In this document: piece by piece, positions 1-8,457 of the stretch | Numbering within the stretch: the first letter of the stretch is position 1 | Layout: every line of letters begins with the position of its first letter | DNA from: Tieghemiomyces parasiticus | Taxonomy: Eukaryota > Kickxellomycota > Dimargaritomycetes > Dimargaritales > Dimargaritaceae | Direction: 5' to 3' | Length of the DNA stretch: 15,503 nucleotides | Assembly: GCA_027575765.1 (NCBI GenBank) | Contig: JANBPT010001058.1 | Location: forward strand, 1-15,503 | Program-made: the position numbers and the translations under genes | The notes under the pieces: model-generated | Databases searched by the model: none | What the model saw: the letters and a program-made list of their open reading frames with translations, nothing else | What the model was told of the DNA's origin: nothing

Positions 1-1
1 C

Positions 2-1522
2 TACGTGGATTGGCACAAGGTGGCCGCTTTCAACGGAGAGGTCGTTCGGTACGGCCAAATTGGGGGGCGCTACCTCATGTTGGCCGTCCGCAAGGTCTAC
101 GTCTACTCTGTCACCACCTACACCTACCTTGAGCGTACCTACCGGGCCTATCAATACCCAAATCAAGCTACCAGCCCGGTCATAAAAGACGTGGTCGGCG
201 GTTCCCAGACGACCCGATCTGCCGTTGTCAGCGTACAGGAGCAGATTGCACCTGCCGCTACCACAACGATGGCCTCAGCCATCCATAGCGCGGCCACCGA
301 GGTTACGGCTGCCGCCACAACGACACCACTGCCGGTCTATGAGCGGATTGTTGAGGCCGCTGGCCAAGCCAAAGATGATCTACAACACGCCATTTCAGGC
401 CGCATGGAGCAAGCTAAGGAAGCTGTTGCCTCGGTGGTCGAACGCGTCCGCCCGGCCACTGTTTCTGATTCGTCGCTGGAAACCAGCGCCGCAGCCACCA
501 GCCCCGTGATCAATGCGGGTAACATTGACGACAAGGTGTACCGCATCTCGTCGATGACGCTAATCATTGGTCAGGCCGCGCATTCGGCGGATATTACCGC
601 AGCTAGCGAGGTGGCCTCCGTTGCCTCGTCTCTATCGATAGCACCGGTCGCCTCTTTCTCGTCGACTAGTGACGTGTCTAGCAAGGTGAACATCCAGAGT
701 AGTAGCACTGCCAGCGGGGCAGTGGAGGTAGAACCCATCCTTTCGATCCAGACCGCTCATCCTGTCGACCCCGCCCTCCAAGAAACTCAGACCACTGAGG
801 CGTATGCAGAGGACTATCACACTTCGGTGGAGGATACCACTTCTCCCAGTTTGGCCCATTCAGGTCCCACCCCAAGCCCTGATGCTACTGCCTCGACGCC
901 AGCTCATAGCCGCGCGGACCCCGTCACTCTCTCCTCGGACTCGGCTGCCCAACCCCACGCGGATGCCCCCCGGCCGGTCGAACCGGTTAACGCGGCGAAG
1001 GAGGCGACATTCATTCCTGTCGATCGCCAGCAGGCCCCGGCCCCAGCCAAAGTGGCCACCCAGCCTTCCAAGAAATCCGCGGCGCCCGTGGCAGCCACCC
1101 CTCCCGCCGAGCCCAACCCCACTCCGGAGTCGATCCGCCGGCTGGTCAAGAGCGTGGCGCCCGCGGTGATCCCGCCGGTGCTGCACGACCCTGAACTCAA
1201 GGAGGGAGTTTCACGGACCTTGCGCCGGGCCGCCGCCGCTGTCACCCCGACCATGAACGATGAGGACGTGGAGGACGTCAAGAAGGCGGCATCAGAGTGG
1301 GTGCAGCACGCCAAGGCATCCATCGCGGCACAGTTCTCGTCGCACAACTTGTCGCCGGAAGGTGAGGAAGCAAGTGTTGACACCGCTGCCGCGCCCCTGT
1401 CTACCAGCGTTGAGTCGTCGGCCCCCAAGGCCGAGATCACCACCCCGTCCAAGGCAGTGGAGGAAGAAATTACACTGGTCCATGCTTCTGAGGCTGGGCC
1501 GGTTAAGCACGACGAGCTCTAA
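2..1522 (+). CDS. Ser/Thr/Ala/Pro-rich protein with C-terminal HDEL, 5'-partial
   Basis: This is the 3' end of a gene that enters from the left edge. The frame is already open at the first complete codon, and 506 residues are visible before the TAA. I do not recognise the family. The visible N-terminal part (about residues 1-55 from the edge) is Tyr-rich and looks folded. A long Ser/Thr/Ala/Pro-rich low-complexity stretch follows, interrupted by two helix-forming blocks: about residues 109-150 (a charged amphipathic segment containing RMEQAKEAVASVVERV) and about 375-450 (starting PESIRRLVKSVAP). The last residues are GPVKHDEL. HDEL is the fungal ER-retrieval signal, so residence in the ER lumen is possible, but the signal peptide needed to confirm that lies outside the window. 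One N-glycosylation sequon (NLS) is visible near residue 449. No intron is evident in this part. The GTG at position 5 is an internal valine, not a start. Confidence 0.8.
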   Translation, partial: YVDWHKVAAFNGEVVRYGQIGGRYLMLAVRKVYVYSVTTYTYLERTYRAYQYPNQATSPVIKDVVGGSQTTRSAVVSVQEQIAPAATTTMASAIHSAATEVTAAATTTPLPVYERIVEAAGQAKDDLQHAISGRMEQAKEAVASVVERVRPATVSDSSLETSAAATSPVINAGNIDDKVYRISSMTLIIGQAAHSADITAASEVASVASSLSIAPVASFSSTSDVSSKVNIQSSSTASGAVEVEPILSIQTAHPVDPALQETQTTEAYAEDYHTSVEDTTSPSLAHSGPTPSPDATASTPAHSRADPVTLSSDSAAQPHADAPRPVEPVNAAKEATFIPVDRQQAPAPAKVATQPSKKSAAPVAATPPAEPNPTPESIRRLVKSVAPAVIPPVLHDPELKEGVSRTLRRAAAAVTPTMNDEDVEDVKKAASEWVQHAKASIAAQFSSHNLSPEGEEASVDTAAAPLSTSVESSAPKAEITTPSKAVEEEITLVHASEAGPVKHDEL

Positions 1523-2534
1523 TCAACTCACAACCCAACCGTTTACCCAGAACGAAAAAACTACGGGGCCACCTCACCCGGCCGCATTCAAATGGTCGTG
1601 CCGATCCTCGTTGCCCTTCTACTTGTCACTCGCGCCTTTCTGTTCATTGTTCCTTGTTTCCGCGCTCTCACTTTAGTATTTCGTTTAGCATCCATTTTTT
1701 ATTACACTTAGCCACTGGCACCTTGTATTGCTTTACCATAGATAAAGTGAATATTTAACTTTGCCCATTATCATTATTGATGGCCCGGTATATGTAGATT
1801 GTTTGCTATGTCTCTTTCTCCATCACATCAATATGGTAGAGTAAGGATGGGACGCAAGGGCCGATCAAGCCAGAACACATCCATGACTGGTGGGTAGAGA
1901 TGCCAGTGGTACCATGTGAGTAGAACATAGTGCTTACAACAGGACACCATTTCGTCTCAAGCTGATGCCGCCCCAGAACCGCTTCGTCCGATATGAAAAG
2001 ATCGTGTGCCATGCACTTAAAAGTTAGCGGAACCGTGGTTGATGTGCTTATCTCTTTCTTCGCTCAGGCGGACTCCACAACTAAATGGCCCTAGGGTGCC
2101 GTAGTCCGGAGTGGGCCACACTGCCCAGGGCCCAGTGAAAGCGCCCGTCGTGCTTCATTCGCACATTACATAGCCTCGAGACCCACCTGCCACATCCTTT
2201 CCTGATGCTCGTACTTGCGACCCTACAACACCCCACCTTCGTCTCCGCCGCCCATCCACCCCATCCATCCCTGGCCGTTTCACCAACTTGCACTTCCCAT
2301 TTACCCCGGCCCACTCACTCATTTACTTTGGCCCGTTCTTCCGCAGGTTTCTCCACTCGCCCCTTCCCTCTTTACTCCATTCCCCATTTTTAGCTCACCA
2401 ACTTACCATCTCCGCGCTAGACACCCCTTCTTCAGCCTTGCATCGCGTACGCGTCACGACCCTCGACTACGCGGCCCTATTCTGCCCCCCACCCTCCGTC
2501 ACCCCCCTACCGCGTTTGACGCCCCCCCGCAGCC
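1523..2534. other. Intergenic region: 3' flank of the HDEL gene and leader of VPS55
   Basis: About 1.0 kb between the stop codon of the HDEL-tailed gene and the VPS55 start. The left part (about 1523-1800) is AT-rich with T-runs, as expected for a 3' UTR and transcription end, but has no canonical AATAAA. The middle (about 1800-2200) has mixed composition, and I see no convincing gene, tRNA or repeat in it. The right part (about 2208-2534) is strongly pyrimidine-rich and is listed separately. Short open frames here lack recognisable content. Confidence 0.6.
2208..2534 (+). promoter_or_regulatory. Pyrimidine-rich, ATG-free leader of VPS55
   Basis: The plus strand is dominated by C and T across about 327 nt and contains no ATG before the VPS55 start at 2535. 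The last upstream ATG is at 2205. The start context is GCAGCCATGG, with a purine at -3 and G at +4. A CT-rich, ATG-free stretch is typical of a fungal core promoter and 5' leader. The transcription start site cannot be placed from sequence alone. Confidence 0.5.
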
Positions 2535-3551
2535 ATGGCTGGAGTCAAAGGTAGGCAACCTTAACCTTATCTGGCTATGGAGGACTATCCCCCGCAATGA
2601 CCATAGCCCAGGACTTGGGAGGGAAAACGGGTGCTTACCTAGTACGGAATACTCAACGACGAGCATAACATTCCCGTATCTGCTACCCTGCCCACCCCAC
2701 ATCCTCCCCTTACCCGTACGCGCCACGTCAGTCATCGTTATCTTGGCGCTGTGCCTGGCGCTCGGCTTCCTACTGGCCATTTTGTCCTGTGCGCTGTACG
2801 GTAACTGGTGGCCGCTGATTGTAGTATTCACCTACTGCCTGGCTCCGGCGCCGAACGCCATCTTTGGCCGTATCCGGTCGAGCGACCCGCTCGCCGACTC
2901 CTCCTCGTAAGTGGGATACGGAAGGCCCATCACCTCCCTTGCCTATTCCGATGGAGCATCCACATCCTGCATAATAGGTCATCGTCACCCTTCGACCGTG
3001 TTAACCTTATACTCTGTATACCCACGTTATCCATTATCAACTCACAGTGGCGCGGCCGACATTGGTCGCTTTATCACGTCCATGTTCATCATTAGCGGCT
3101 TTGGTAGGTCACTTCTATTTGTCCGTAACAGAGATCCGGAGCAGAGTCTGCGCAGGTCAGGAATGTGGGATATCATCCGTAGGGCGCCTGCGCATATCCC
3201 GGCAAGTCTAACCGTTTCCGTCGGTGTACCTTCCACTCTTTTGTCGCCATTTCCTTGGTTAGGTCTGCCGCTGGTCCTGGCCCACGCCGACGTGGTAAGT
3301 ACAATTCACAGCAGCCGATTCTTTCCTGCAGGGGCGTGTATTCGGTATCGCGTAAGCTAGACCAGCGTTTGCGTACCCACTCTCTCTAACCTGCCCATGT
3401 TAACGACTGCACTTTGCGTTTCGCCTCCGTTCTTCTCTCTCGTCGTCAGATTACCCATGCCGCTATGGTTATGAGTATTGCGGGCGGTCTGCTCGTCTAC
3501 GGTAGCATAATAGTGTACATTTACGTCTTCAGTGATCGCGAAGAATTTTGA
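2535..3551 (+). CDS. VPS55: Vps55/LEPROT-family endosomal sorting membrane protein, five exons
   Basis: Exons are 2535-2550, 2732-2906, 3048-3103, 3263-3294 and 3450-3551, totalling 381 nt and 126 residues plus TGA. Introns of 181, 141, 159 and 155 nt have donors GTAGGC, GTAAGT, GTAGGT and GTAAGT, and acceptors CAG, CAG, TAG and CAG. Every junction keeps frame. The product has four hydrophobic segments (about residues 6-23, 31-50, 71-88 and 97-120), matching the small four-helix Vps55/OB-RGRP family. Hallmarks include ALGFLLAILSCAL, LAPAPNAIFGR and GFGLPLVLAHAD. The first five residues, MAGVK, equal those of animal LEPROT. In yeast, Vps55 acts with Vps68 in late endosome to vacuole traffic. 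Length is usual for the family (about 130-140 aa). CTAAC motifs at 3208-3212 and 3386-3390, and TTAAC at 3001-3005, lie 40-60 nt before acceptors and fit branch points. Retaining intron 1 would give a stop within about ten codons. Confidence 0.96.
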
Positions 3552-4033
3552 AGGCCTACTCGCCACCCGCCGCCCATCACTTTGTCCTGCCTATATTCTA
3601 AACGCCACGTTCGTCCCAAATTTTTTGTTTCTGATTAGCCCTGTGTAGTAAACCCATTCGTTATCTGCGGCGATTTTTACAGCAACGGGCTTGTTCTATT
3701 CGGTACCGTGTACATTTCATCAATCGTATTGATATTGCCTGCCTGTAATGATGCTCTATTCGGGTATGGCTAATTTACTCTACCACCCGCGTAGGTTTGG
3801 CCACTGCAGATACCTGATATTATAAAATATTAGAAATTATAGGGTATCATCAACGCGCAGAAATTAGAGGTTACCATAGTGACGTCCCAATCTATCGGGG
3901 CTGCATTCGTTTACCATGGTAGGTTTAAAGACCTGCTGATTGGAGAGTAATTCCGACCCACCCTATACAGTGTACCACATTCGCATTCCTTTACCTAGTT
4001 CTTCTGCATTTTTCAACTGAATTGCCGTCCCCC
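3552..4033. other. Intergenic region between VPS55 and the PPR gene
   Basis: This holds the VPS55 3' flank and the PPR gene promoter. It is AT-richer than its surroundings, especially about 3820-3870. There is no AATAAA after VPS55. At 3831-3872 there are two imperfect copies of a GAAATTA-containing segment about 30 bp apart. A TGACGTCC sequence (seven of eight bases of the ATF/CREB palindrome) lies at 3880-3887. A short upstream ATG at 3916-3918 opens a 7-codon frame ending before the PPR start. No gene or RNA is recognisable. Confidence 0.55.
3880..3887 (+). promoter_or_regulatory. ATF/CREB-like TGACGTCC site upstream of the PPR gene
   Basis: TGACGTCC matches seven of eight bases of the TGACGTCA palindrome bound by bZIP factors of the ATF/CREB type. 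It lies about 150 bp upstream of the PPR gene ATG. A single near-match of this length can arise by chance, so this is only a candidate. Confidence 0.2.
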
Positions 4034-7000
4034 ATGCGCTCAGGTTTCAAGCTGACCAAGGGATCCTTGCAGTTGGCCGCCCGTGGATCGCACTGGACAG
4101 TGGCGCATGGCTCGGGGAAAGCGGCCCCACTCGGTCGCATACCAGACCGGTGGTCTCGCGACACGGCTGGCACCCGTCAATTCTCGGTACAGGCCACCGC
4201 ACATTTCACCTCAGCCCACGAACGACCCATCCAGGTCGCCATCCCTACCCGCAACTTCGCCCGGCCGCTCTTCCAGGCCCTCCAGGATCAAGATCACGAC
4301 CGCGCCTGGCAGGCCTACCTCGCCATTGCTGACAATGACCTTTTCCACTCCCTAAAGAACGCCCGCTACTATAGCCTCATGCGTCTCTTCAGTGAGCTAT
4401 ACGACCGGGTCAGTCAAGCCGCCGCTCTAGACAAGGCTAGTGCCACTAGGAAGGCGGCTGCACCTGATTCTCCCAACTGGACTCCCGCCGCCGTCCGGGC
4501 GGCCATCTGTATGATGGTGGAGGACTGGTTCGCCGTCGGCGAGGTCCACCGCGCCGCCCAACTGGACCGGGAGCCGATCAGCGGGGCGGTCAAGGTGCGC
4601 CCGGGCCACCGCCGGTACCCAGAACCAGTCGACCAGCGCTGCTATGTCACCATGGCCAAATCGCTGTGTCGGGTGGGTCTACCCGAGAATGCGTGCGAAT
4701 TGCTCCGGCAACTTTCGTCCGTTGGCGAACGGCCCACACCGGATATGCTGGCGGCTCCGCTCCAGGCTCTAGCCGTGCGAGGTGACATAAACGCCCTGGG
4801 CCGCTTCCTCACGTTTGTCGAAACGCATCGCTTCCCTTACGCTCCGACTGCCTATGCCCACGTCCTAGTCGCGCTGTGGACCTCGCCGCCTCACCACGAC
4901 CAATTCTGGCACCTCCTGCGGGAGCCTCGTGTGGCCCGCAACCTGCCGCCTGTCCGGTGCCTCGAGATGATCACCGCACCATTCGAAACATTTGCCCGCC
5001 CGCGAGCCCAGTCGGTCCTTACTTGGCTCCATTCTAGTCTGCGCGATACGTTAGACCAAATCAATCCGAATACTTTTGTGCGATGGGTCAACACCTTCTA
5101 CCGGGCCGGCCTCCACGGACCGGCCCGGGAGCTGTGGAAGCGTGCCATAGATGACCAGCCGTGGATGCGCGATCCCGGCCGGGTGGTGGCTCTGGTGGAA
5201 ACGGTCCACGGATATGACGTCCCAGGACTGCATAGTCGCTTGGAGGCCTGCGAGCTAACCGATGCCCCACGAGTACTGGTAGCTCTGGCCCATCGGTACG
5301 GCCATTTTCCCGATAACCACTCCCGGTTAGCAGCTCTGCACGCCCCACTCCTAGCGGCCCGCGAGACGTTCGCGGTCAGCGACTTCAACCGGGTGATCGG
5401 CGCTTACATCGCCGCTAAGGAGCCCGATTGGGCACTGGAATTCCTCGACGCCATGCGGGCTCGCCGACTATCTGCCAGCCCCACCATCCTCCTCACCGTT
5501 GCCCCCTTGGTGGCCACGCATGCAGCCCGGGTCGATTTCGCCGCATTGTACCGAACCCTCGATCCGCAGGAACCGCTTCGTAGCCCGGCCGCGGCCCAGA
5601 CAGTGATCCGCGCGCTGACGGTGGCCGGCGACTACTCGTCGGTCCAGGCGATATACCAACGGACACGCTTCCCCACCACTGATCTCCACGCCTCAGAACT
5701 CCACCGCATTGTCCACGACCTGGCCCTCGCCGGCCACCTTGAGGAAGCCTGGGCACTGACCCAGTCCCTCGCCGGGCTGCAGGCGGAACACCGGCCCCTT
5801 CAGCGCCAGATCGTGCACCTTGTCACACAGGCCGTCGCGCATAACCATCGGGCCGTATTCTGGCGGGCGGACGCGTGGCTGGGTCTTAACTTCCGATACA
5901 CCCAGCCGGCCTGCTTGGCCGCACTCCTGCGGGGCTACCTGGTCTTTGGGCCACGCGGCACTTTCCTCCGGCACTGGACTAAGCTCGGGAAGCGAATACG
6001 CCCCGACCGCATCCCGTCGAGCACGTGGGCCACCGTTGTAATGACCCTCAATGATCGTGATCGCCACCTACTCGCCTACATTTACTACCAGCGGATGCGC
6101 GAGGCTGGTCATCCACCCACCCCGGAACTCTCTGCCCAGCTGGTGTTTAGCTCGCACCGTCTGGGCCGGCCCGACCTGGCGCAGTTCTACCTGCGCCAGC
6201 ATGAACAGGCGGGGCTGCCGATTATGCACCCGGCCATCGGCATGGCCCGGGTCGCTGGGCTGGTAGCATACCGGGACTACAAAGCGGCGGTCGCGCTGTA
6301 CGATGAATTGAGCGAGCAAGGGCACCCGTTCGACGCCCAGGTGTTTGGCGTGCTGACCATAGCCCTGATCGAGACCAAAACGTATGCCCGGGCCGCGCGG
6401 TCGTTCCACGAGGGCCTGCGCCAAGGGTTTGTGCCGGATGCTACGATACAGCGCTACCTCCTCCTCCGCCGACCGCAGTGCTATCTGGACCTCCTCCCAT
6501 TGCCGCGGCTCCACGCCGCTTTTGTCCACCGACTCAAGGCCTTCGACCGGGATATTGGGCCCACATGGAATGCCTTATTTACGGTTTATCTCCACGCTCA
6601 GGACAGCTCGCATCTGCGGGAACTGGCGGATTACCTGGCCACCGAGCAAGTCGGCTTGGACGCCGCCAGCATTGATCTGCTTTACGAGGCCACCACCCTC
6701 CACGATGGCCTTGACCTTGACCTCGTCGACCAAGTCCGCCGGCGTCACGGGTACCCGCACACCGCCCGGACGTGCGGGTCTCTCATGGAGCACCACTGCG
6801 CCCGCCAACGACCCGAGCAGGCACTGGCAGTGCTCGTCACCCTGGTGCCCGAGCAAGCTGTCGAGCCTGACGAGCGCTTGGTCCACACTCTGCTGCGAGT
6901 TCTCCTCGCCTACAACCAGCTGGCTGTGCTGCTCGAATTTTTAGCCTATGTACGTCACCCGGATCGTACGGAACTTTTAGCCTGGGTTGAATCGTTCCGG

Positions 7001-7051
7001 CCAAACGACACTCAGTGGCAGGAGCTGTGTCAAATGGGGACCGTCGACTGA
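4034..7051 (+). CDS. Pentatricopeptide repeat (PPR) protein, probably mitochondrial
   Basis: A single uninterrupted reading frame of 1005 codons. ATG 4034 is the first ATG in frame after an in-frame TAA at 3926-3928; its -3 base is C, so the context is weak, and the next in-frame ATG is far downstream. The N-terminus is rich in Arg, Ser and Ala and lacks acidic residues for about 35 residues. It contains TRQFSV with the R-x-F/S pattern of a matrix peptidase site (cut predicted after F50). The rest is almost entirely helical hairpins of about 35 residues of PPR type. Clear units start near residues 345, 450, 660, 735, 768, 844 and 911, for example TWATVVMTLNDRDRHLLAYI and YKAAVALYDELSEQGHPFDA. 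PPR proteins bind single-stranded RNA and act in mitochondrial mRNA stability, processing or translation. Fungal members such as Pet309, Cbp1 and Aep1 diverge too fast for me to assign an orthologue. No extra catalytic domain is seen. Confidence 0.88.
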   Translation: MRSGFKLTKGSLQLAARGSHWTVAHGSGKAAPLGRIPDRWSRDTAGTRQFSVQATAHFTSAHERPIQVAIPTRNFARPLFQALQDQDHDRAWQAYLAIADNDLFHSLKNARYYSLMRLFSELYDRVSQAAALDKASATRKAAAPDSPNWTPAAVRAAICMMVEDWFAVGEVHRAAQLDREPISGAVKVRPGHRRYPEPVDQRCYVTMAKSLCRVGLPENACELLRQLSSVGERPTPDMLAAPLQALAVRGDINALGRFLTFVETHRFPYAPTAYAHVLVALWTSPPHHDQFWHLLREPRVARNLPPVRCLEMITAPFETFARPRAQSVLTWLHSSLRDTLDQINPNTFVRWVNTFYRAGLHGPARELWKRAIDDQPWMRDPGRVVALVETVHGYDVPGLHSRLEACELTDAPRVLVALAHRYGHFPDNHSRLAALHAPLLAARETFAVSDFNRVIGAYIAAKEPDWALEFLDAMRARRLSASPTILLTVAPLVATHAARVDFAALYRTLDPQEPLRSPAAAQTVIRALTVAGDYSSVQAIYQRTRFPTTDLHASELHRIVHDLALAGHLEEAWALTQSLAGLQAEHRPLQRQIVHLVTQAVAHNHRAVFWRADAWLGLNFRYTQPACLAALLRGYLVFGPRGTFLRHWTKLGKRIRPDRIPSSTWATVVMTLNDRDRHLLAYIYYQRMREAGHPPTPELSAQLVFSSHRLGRPDLAQFYLRQHEQAGLPIMHPAIGMARVAGLVAYRDYKAAVALYDELSEQGHPFDAQVFGVLTIALIETKTYARAARSFHEGLRQGFVPDATIQRYLLLRRPQCYLDLLPLPRLHAAFVHRLKAFDRDIGPTWNALFTVYLHAQDSSHLRELADYLATEQVGLDAASIDLLYEATTLHDGLDLDLVDQVRRRHGYPHTARTCGSLMEHHCARQRPEQALAVLVTLVPEQAVEPDERLVHTLLRVLLAYNQLAVLLEFLAYVRHPDRTELLAWVESFRPNDTQWQELCQMGTVD

Positions 7052-7152
7052 GTTAAAGTTTTGGATGGACTTTCCTTCTGACAGATTCTTCATGGGGGCA
7101 GCTGCCAGGGCTAGCCGGAATTACTTGCGTAAAGAGAACGCAAGGTCCACAA

Positions 7153-7163
7153 AATAAAATAAA
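7153..7163 (+). terminator. Candidate polyadenylation signal of the PPR gene
   Basis: Two overlapping AATAAA hexamers occur about 100 nt after the PPR stop codon, followed by AT-rich sequence. This position fits a poly(A) signal for the PPR transcript. A further AATAAA lies at 7359-7364 and could serve as an alternative distal signal. Confidence 0.5.
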
Positions 7164-7742
7164 TCAGAAAGTGTATAAACCGTGTCCTATATAATAAGCC
7201 GAGTAGTGGCAGATTGAACTGGTGAGCCGGTCCGGGTCCCCGAAAGGGTTAGGCCGCCATTAGCTGGTAGAAGCCACTGCCAATAGGTCTATAACCAACA
7301 GGGGCTACCCACCTGCTGCCGTCCGAGAATGTGTGGGTCGAGTGTGCTCATGATTTTGAATAAACGCCCCAAGGCATCTGTATAGATTCCATTGGTTAAG
7401 TTGAGGTCAGCCTTACTACCCCAAGCAAGGAAGTATGTAAAAAATGAACATATCTACTCCCCTATAATAGTACAAAAAAAAGGCGGAAAGGGGAGCGCCC
7501 AAATATATATTGTTTGCATTGCTATATGTGGGTGGCTCCGCAACCGGCCCCAATCCGAAACCTACCGCCCACATCCGCCCCACTAGACTCCGCCCCCATC
7601 ATATGTACCCGCCAACGATAGGGCTGGGCGTTTCGGCAAATGTATTGTGATAAGAGGGGCAACGGACAAGCCTTCGAAAGTATCCGACCCTACATATCGA
7701 TCTAGTACGCACCCCAGTGGGAATAAACCTCCCCCCCCCTCC

Positions 7743-7748
7743 CACGTG
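7743..7748. promoter_or_regulatory. CACGTG E-box-like motif
   Basis: A palindromic CACGTG, the core bound by bHLH factors such as Cbf1, lies in the interval upstream of the WD40 gene. It is about 710 bp from the ATG, so its relevance is uncertain. A six-base match has a fair chance of being random. Confidence 0.15.
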
Positions 7749-7931
7749 GATGATGAGGTCTCAGTTAATTGTACTATCGTGACTCCTGGCTTTTGTTCCC
7801 TAAAGGCTGGCTCAAGCTGTAGTCTGTGTATCGGCAATGATGGTGTTCTTCAAGTGGCTCACCCGTGACTGAATCTAAACCACAAAAGTGTATGATGTCT
7901 ATTACGCCCATGCTCCTTCTTTACAGCCCAA

Positions 7932-7943
7932 CCCGCCGGCGGG
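7932..7943. repeat. 12-bp perfect GC palindrome
   Basis: CCCGCCGGCGGG is a perfect inverted repeat about 515 bp upstream of the WD40 start, just before a run of G tracts (7972-7977, 7979-7982, 7988-7990). It contains CCG and CGG half-sites like those recognised by fungal Zn2Cys6 regulators. That role is speculative. Confidence 0.35.
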
Positions 7944-8054
7944 CCAAGCTGTGAGTCGGTTGAAAACAGAAGGGGGGAGGGGACGGCGGGCACATTCTGG
8001 AGTGGAGGGTACGCCCAAGTAAGCTCCCCAGGGGGTGGCTTGGTACATCACTCT

Positions 8055-8069
8055 TTATTATATTTTTTT
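8055..8069 (+). promoter_or_regulatory. TATA-like AT block upstream of the WD40 gene
   Basis: TTATTATATTTTTTT is the only strong AT block in the 500 bp before the WD40 start and is followed by a C/T-rich, ATG-free leader of about 390 nt. It could be a core promoter element. No transcript data support it here. Confidence 0.3.
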
Positions 8070-8457
8070 CCTGGGCAGTAGGCTGCGCCCACCTTGAGCC
8101 TATTTGCTACAACGCGCCGGAAGGCGCTGTGCGCCCACTGGCCAAACTTCCGACGTTCTCCGCAAGTCCCTTCGCCTGCCCACTCACCCTCTCACCTCCC
8201 CCCACATTCGCTACCCTCCATCCGCAAAGCCAACTTGGCTTCCTTTTTGGCCACCCATACCCTAATAGACCGACAACTATTTCTAGCGTACCACCAAACT
8301 CCCCTGGCTACTAGCTTACGAATCAGTACATTGCCCGCCCTTACGGCCGTGCAACCGCTGCCAACAACCCGGTCCGCCTTGCCGCCCCCCTCGCACACAG
8401 GACTGGCTACTGCCAGTCTATCCGACTTGGTCCGTACTACCCACCTCCTGATTCGAC

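Larger units (their letters stand above)
7052..8457. other. 1.4-kb gene-free interval between the PPR and WD40 genes
   Basis: This is the longest non-coding stretch in the window. The left part (7052-7400) holds the PPR 3' flank with two AATAAA sites. Between about 7440 and 7900 the sequence is AT-rich to mixed, with a poly-C run near 7730 and a CACGTG at 7743-7748. Around 7932-8010 there are a GC palindrome and G-runs. From about 8090 the plus strand becomes C/T-rich up to the WD40 start. No ATG occurs from 7913 to 8457. I find no protein family, tRNA or convincing small RNA; open frames here start from non-ATG codons or have no recognisable content. Confidence 0.6.

Noticed and set aside
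904..1452. 182-codon minus-strand open frame
   Set aside because: It is antisense to the HDEL-tailed gene, has Ser/Ala/Gly-rich content created by the GC-rich complementary codons, and shows no family resemblance.
2551..2642. Shorter VPS55 intron 1 ending at the TAG at 2640-2642
   Set aside because: Using this acceptor gives a stop codon after about nine codons; only the CAG at 2729-2731 joins to the conserved Vps55 sequence.
2215..2910. 231-codon plus-strand frame ahead of and into VPS55 exon 2
   Set aside because: Only its last 60 or so residues are real (VPS55 exon 2). The rest is the CT-rich leader and intron 1 read through; it starts from a non-ATG codon and is not in frame with the MAGVK exon without splicing.
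3916..3921. ATG immediately followed by GTAGGT, as a one-codon first exon of the PPR gene
   Set aside because: Neither nearby acceptor (TAG at 3996-3998 or CAG at 4041-4043) restores the PPR reading frame, while ATG 4034 gives a good mitochondrial presequence.
7201..7340. tRNA-like G/C-rich segment in the PPR 3' flank
   Set aside because: No T-loop consensus (GTTCRANNC), no A/B box pair and no acceptor stem could be found on either strand.
7750..7872. Possible box C/D snoRNA (ATGATGA at 7750-7756, CTGA at 7869-7872)
   Set aside because: The spacing is longer than usual, there is no terminal stem, and no C'/D' pair is visible; short motifs like these are expected by chance.
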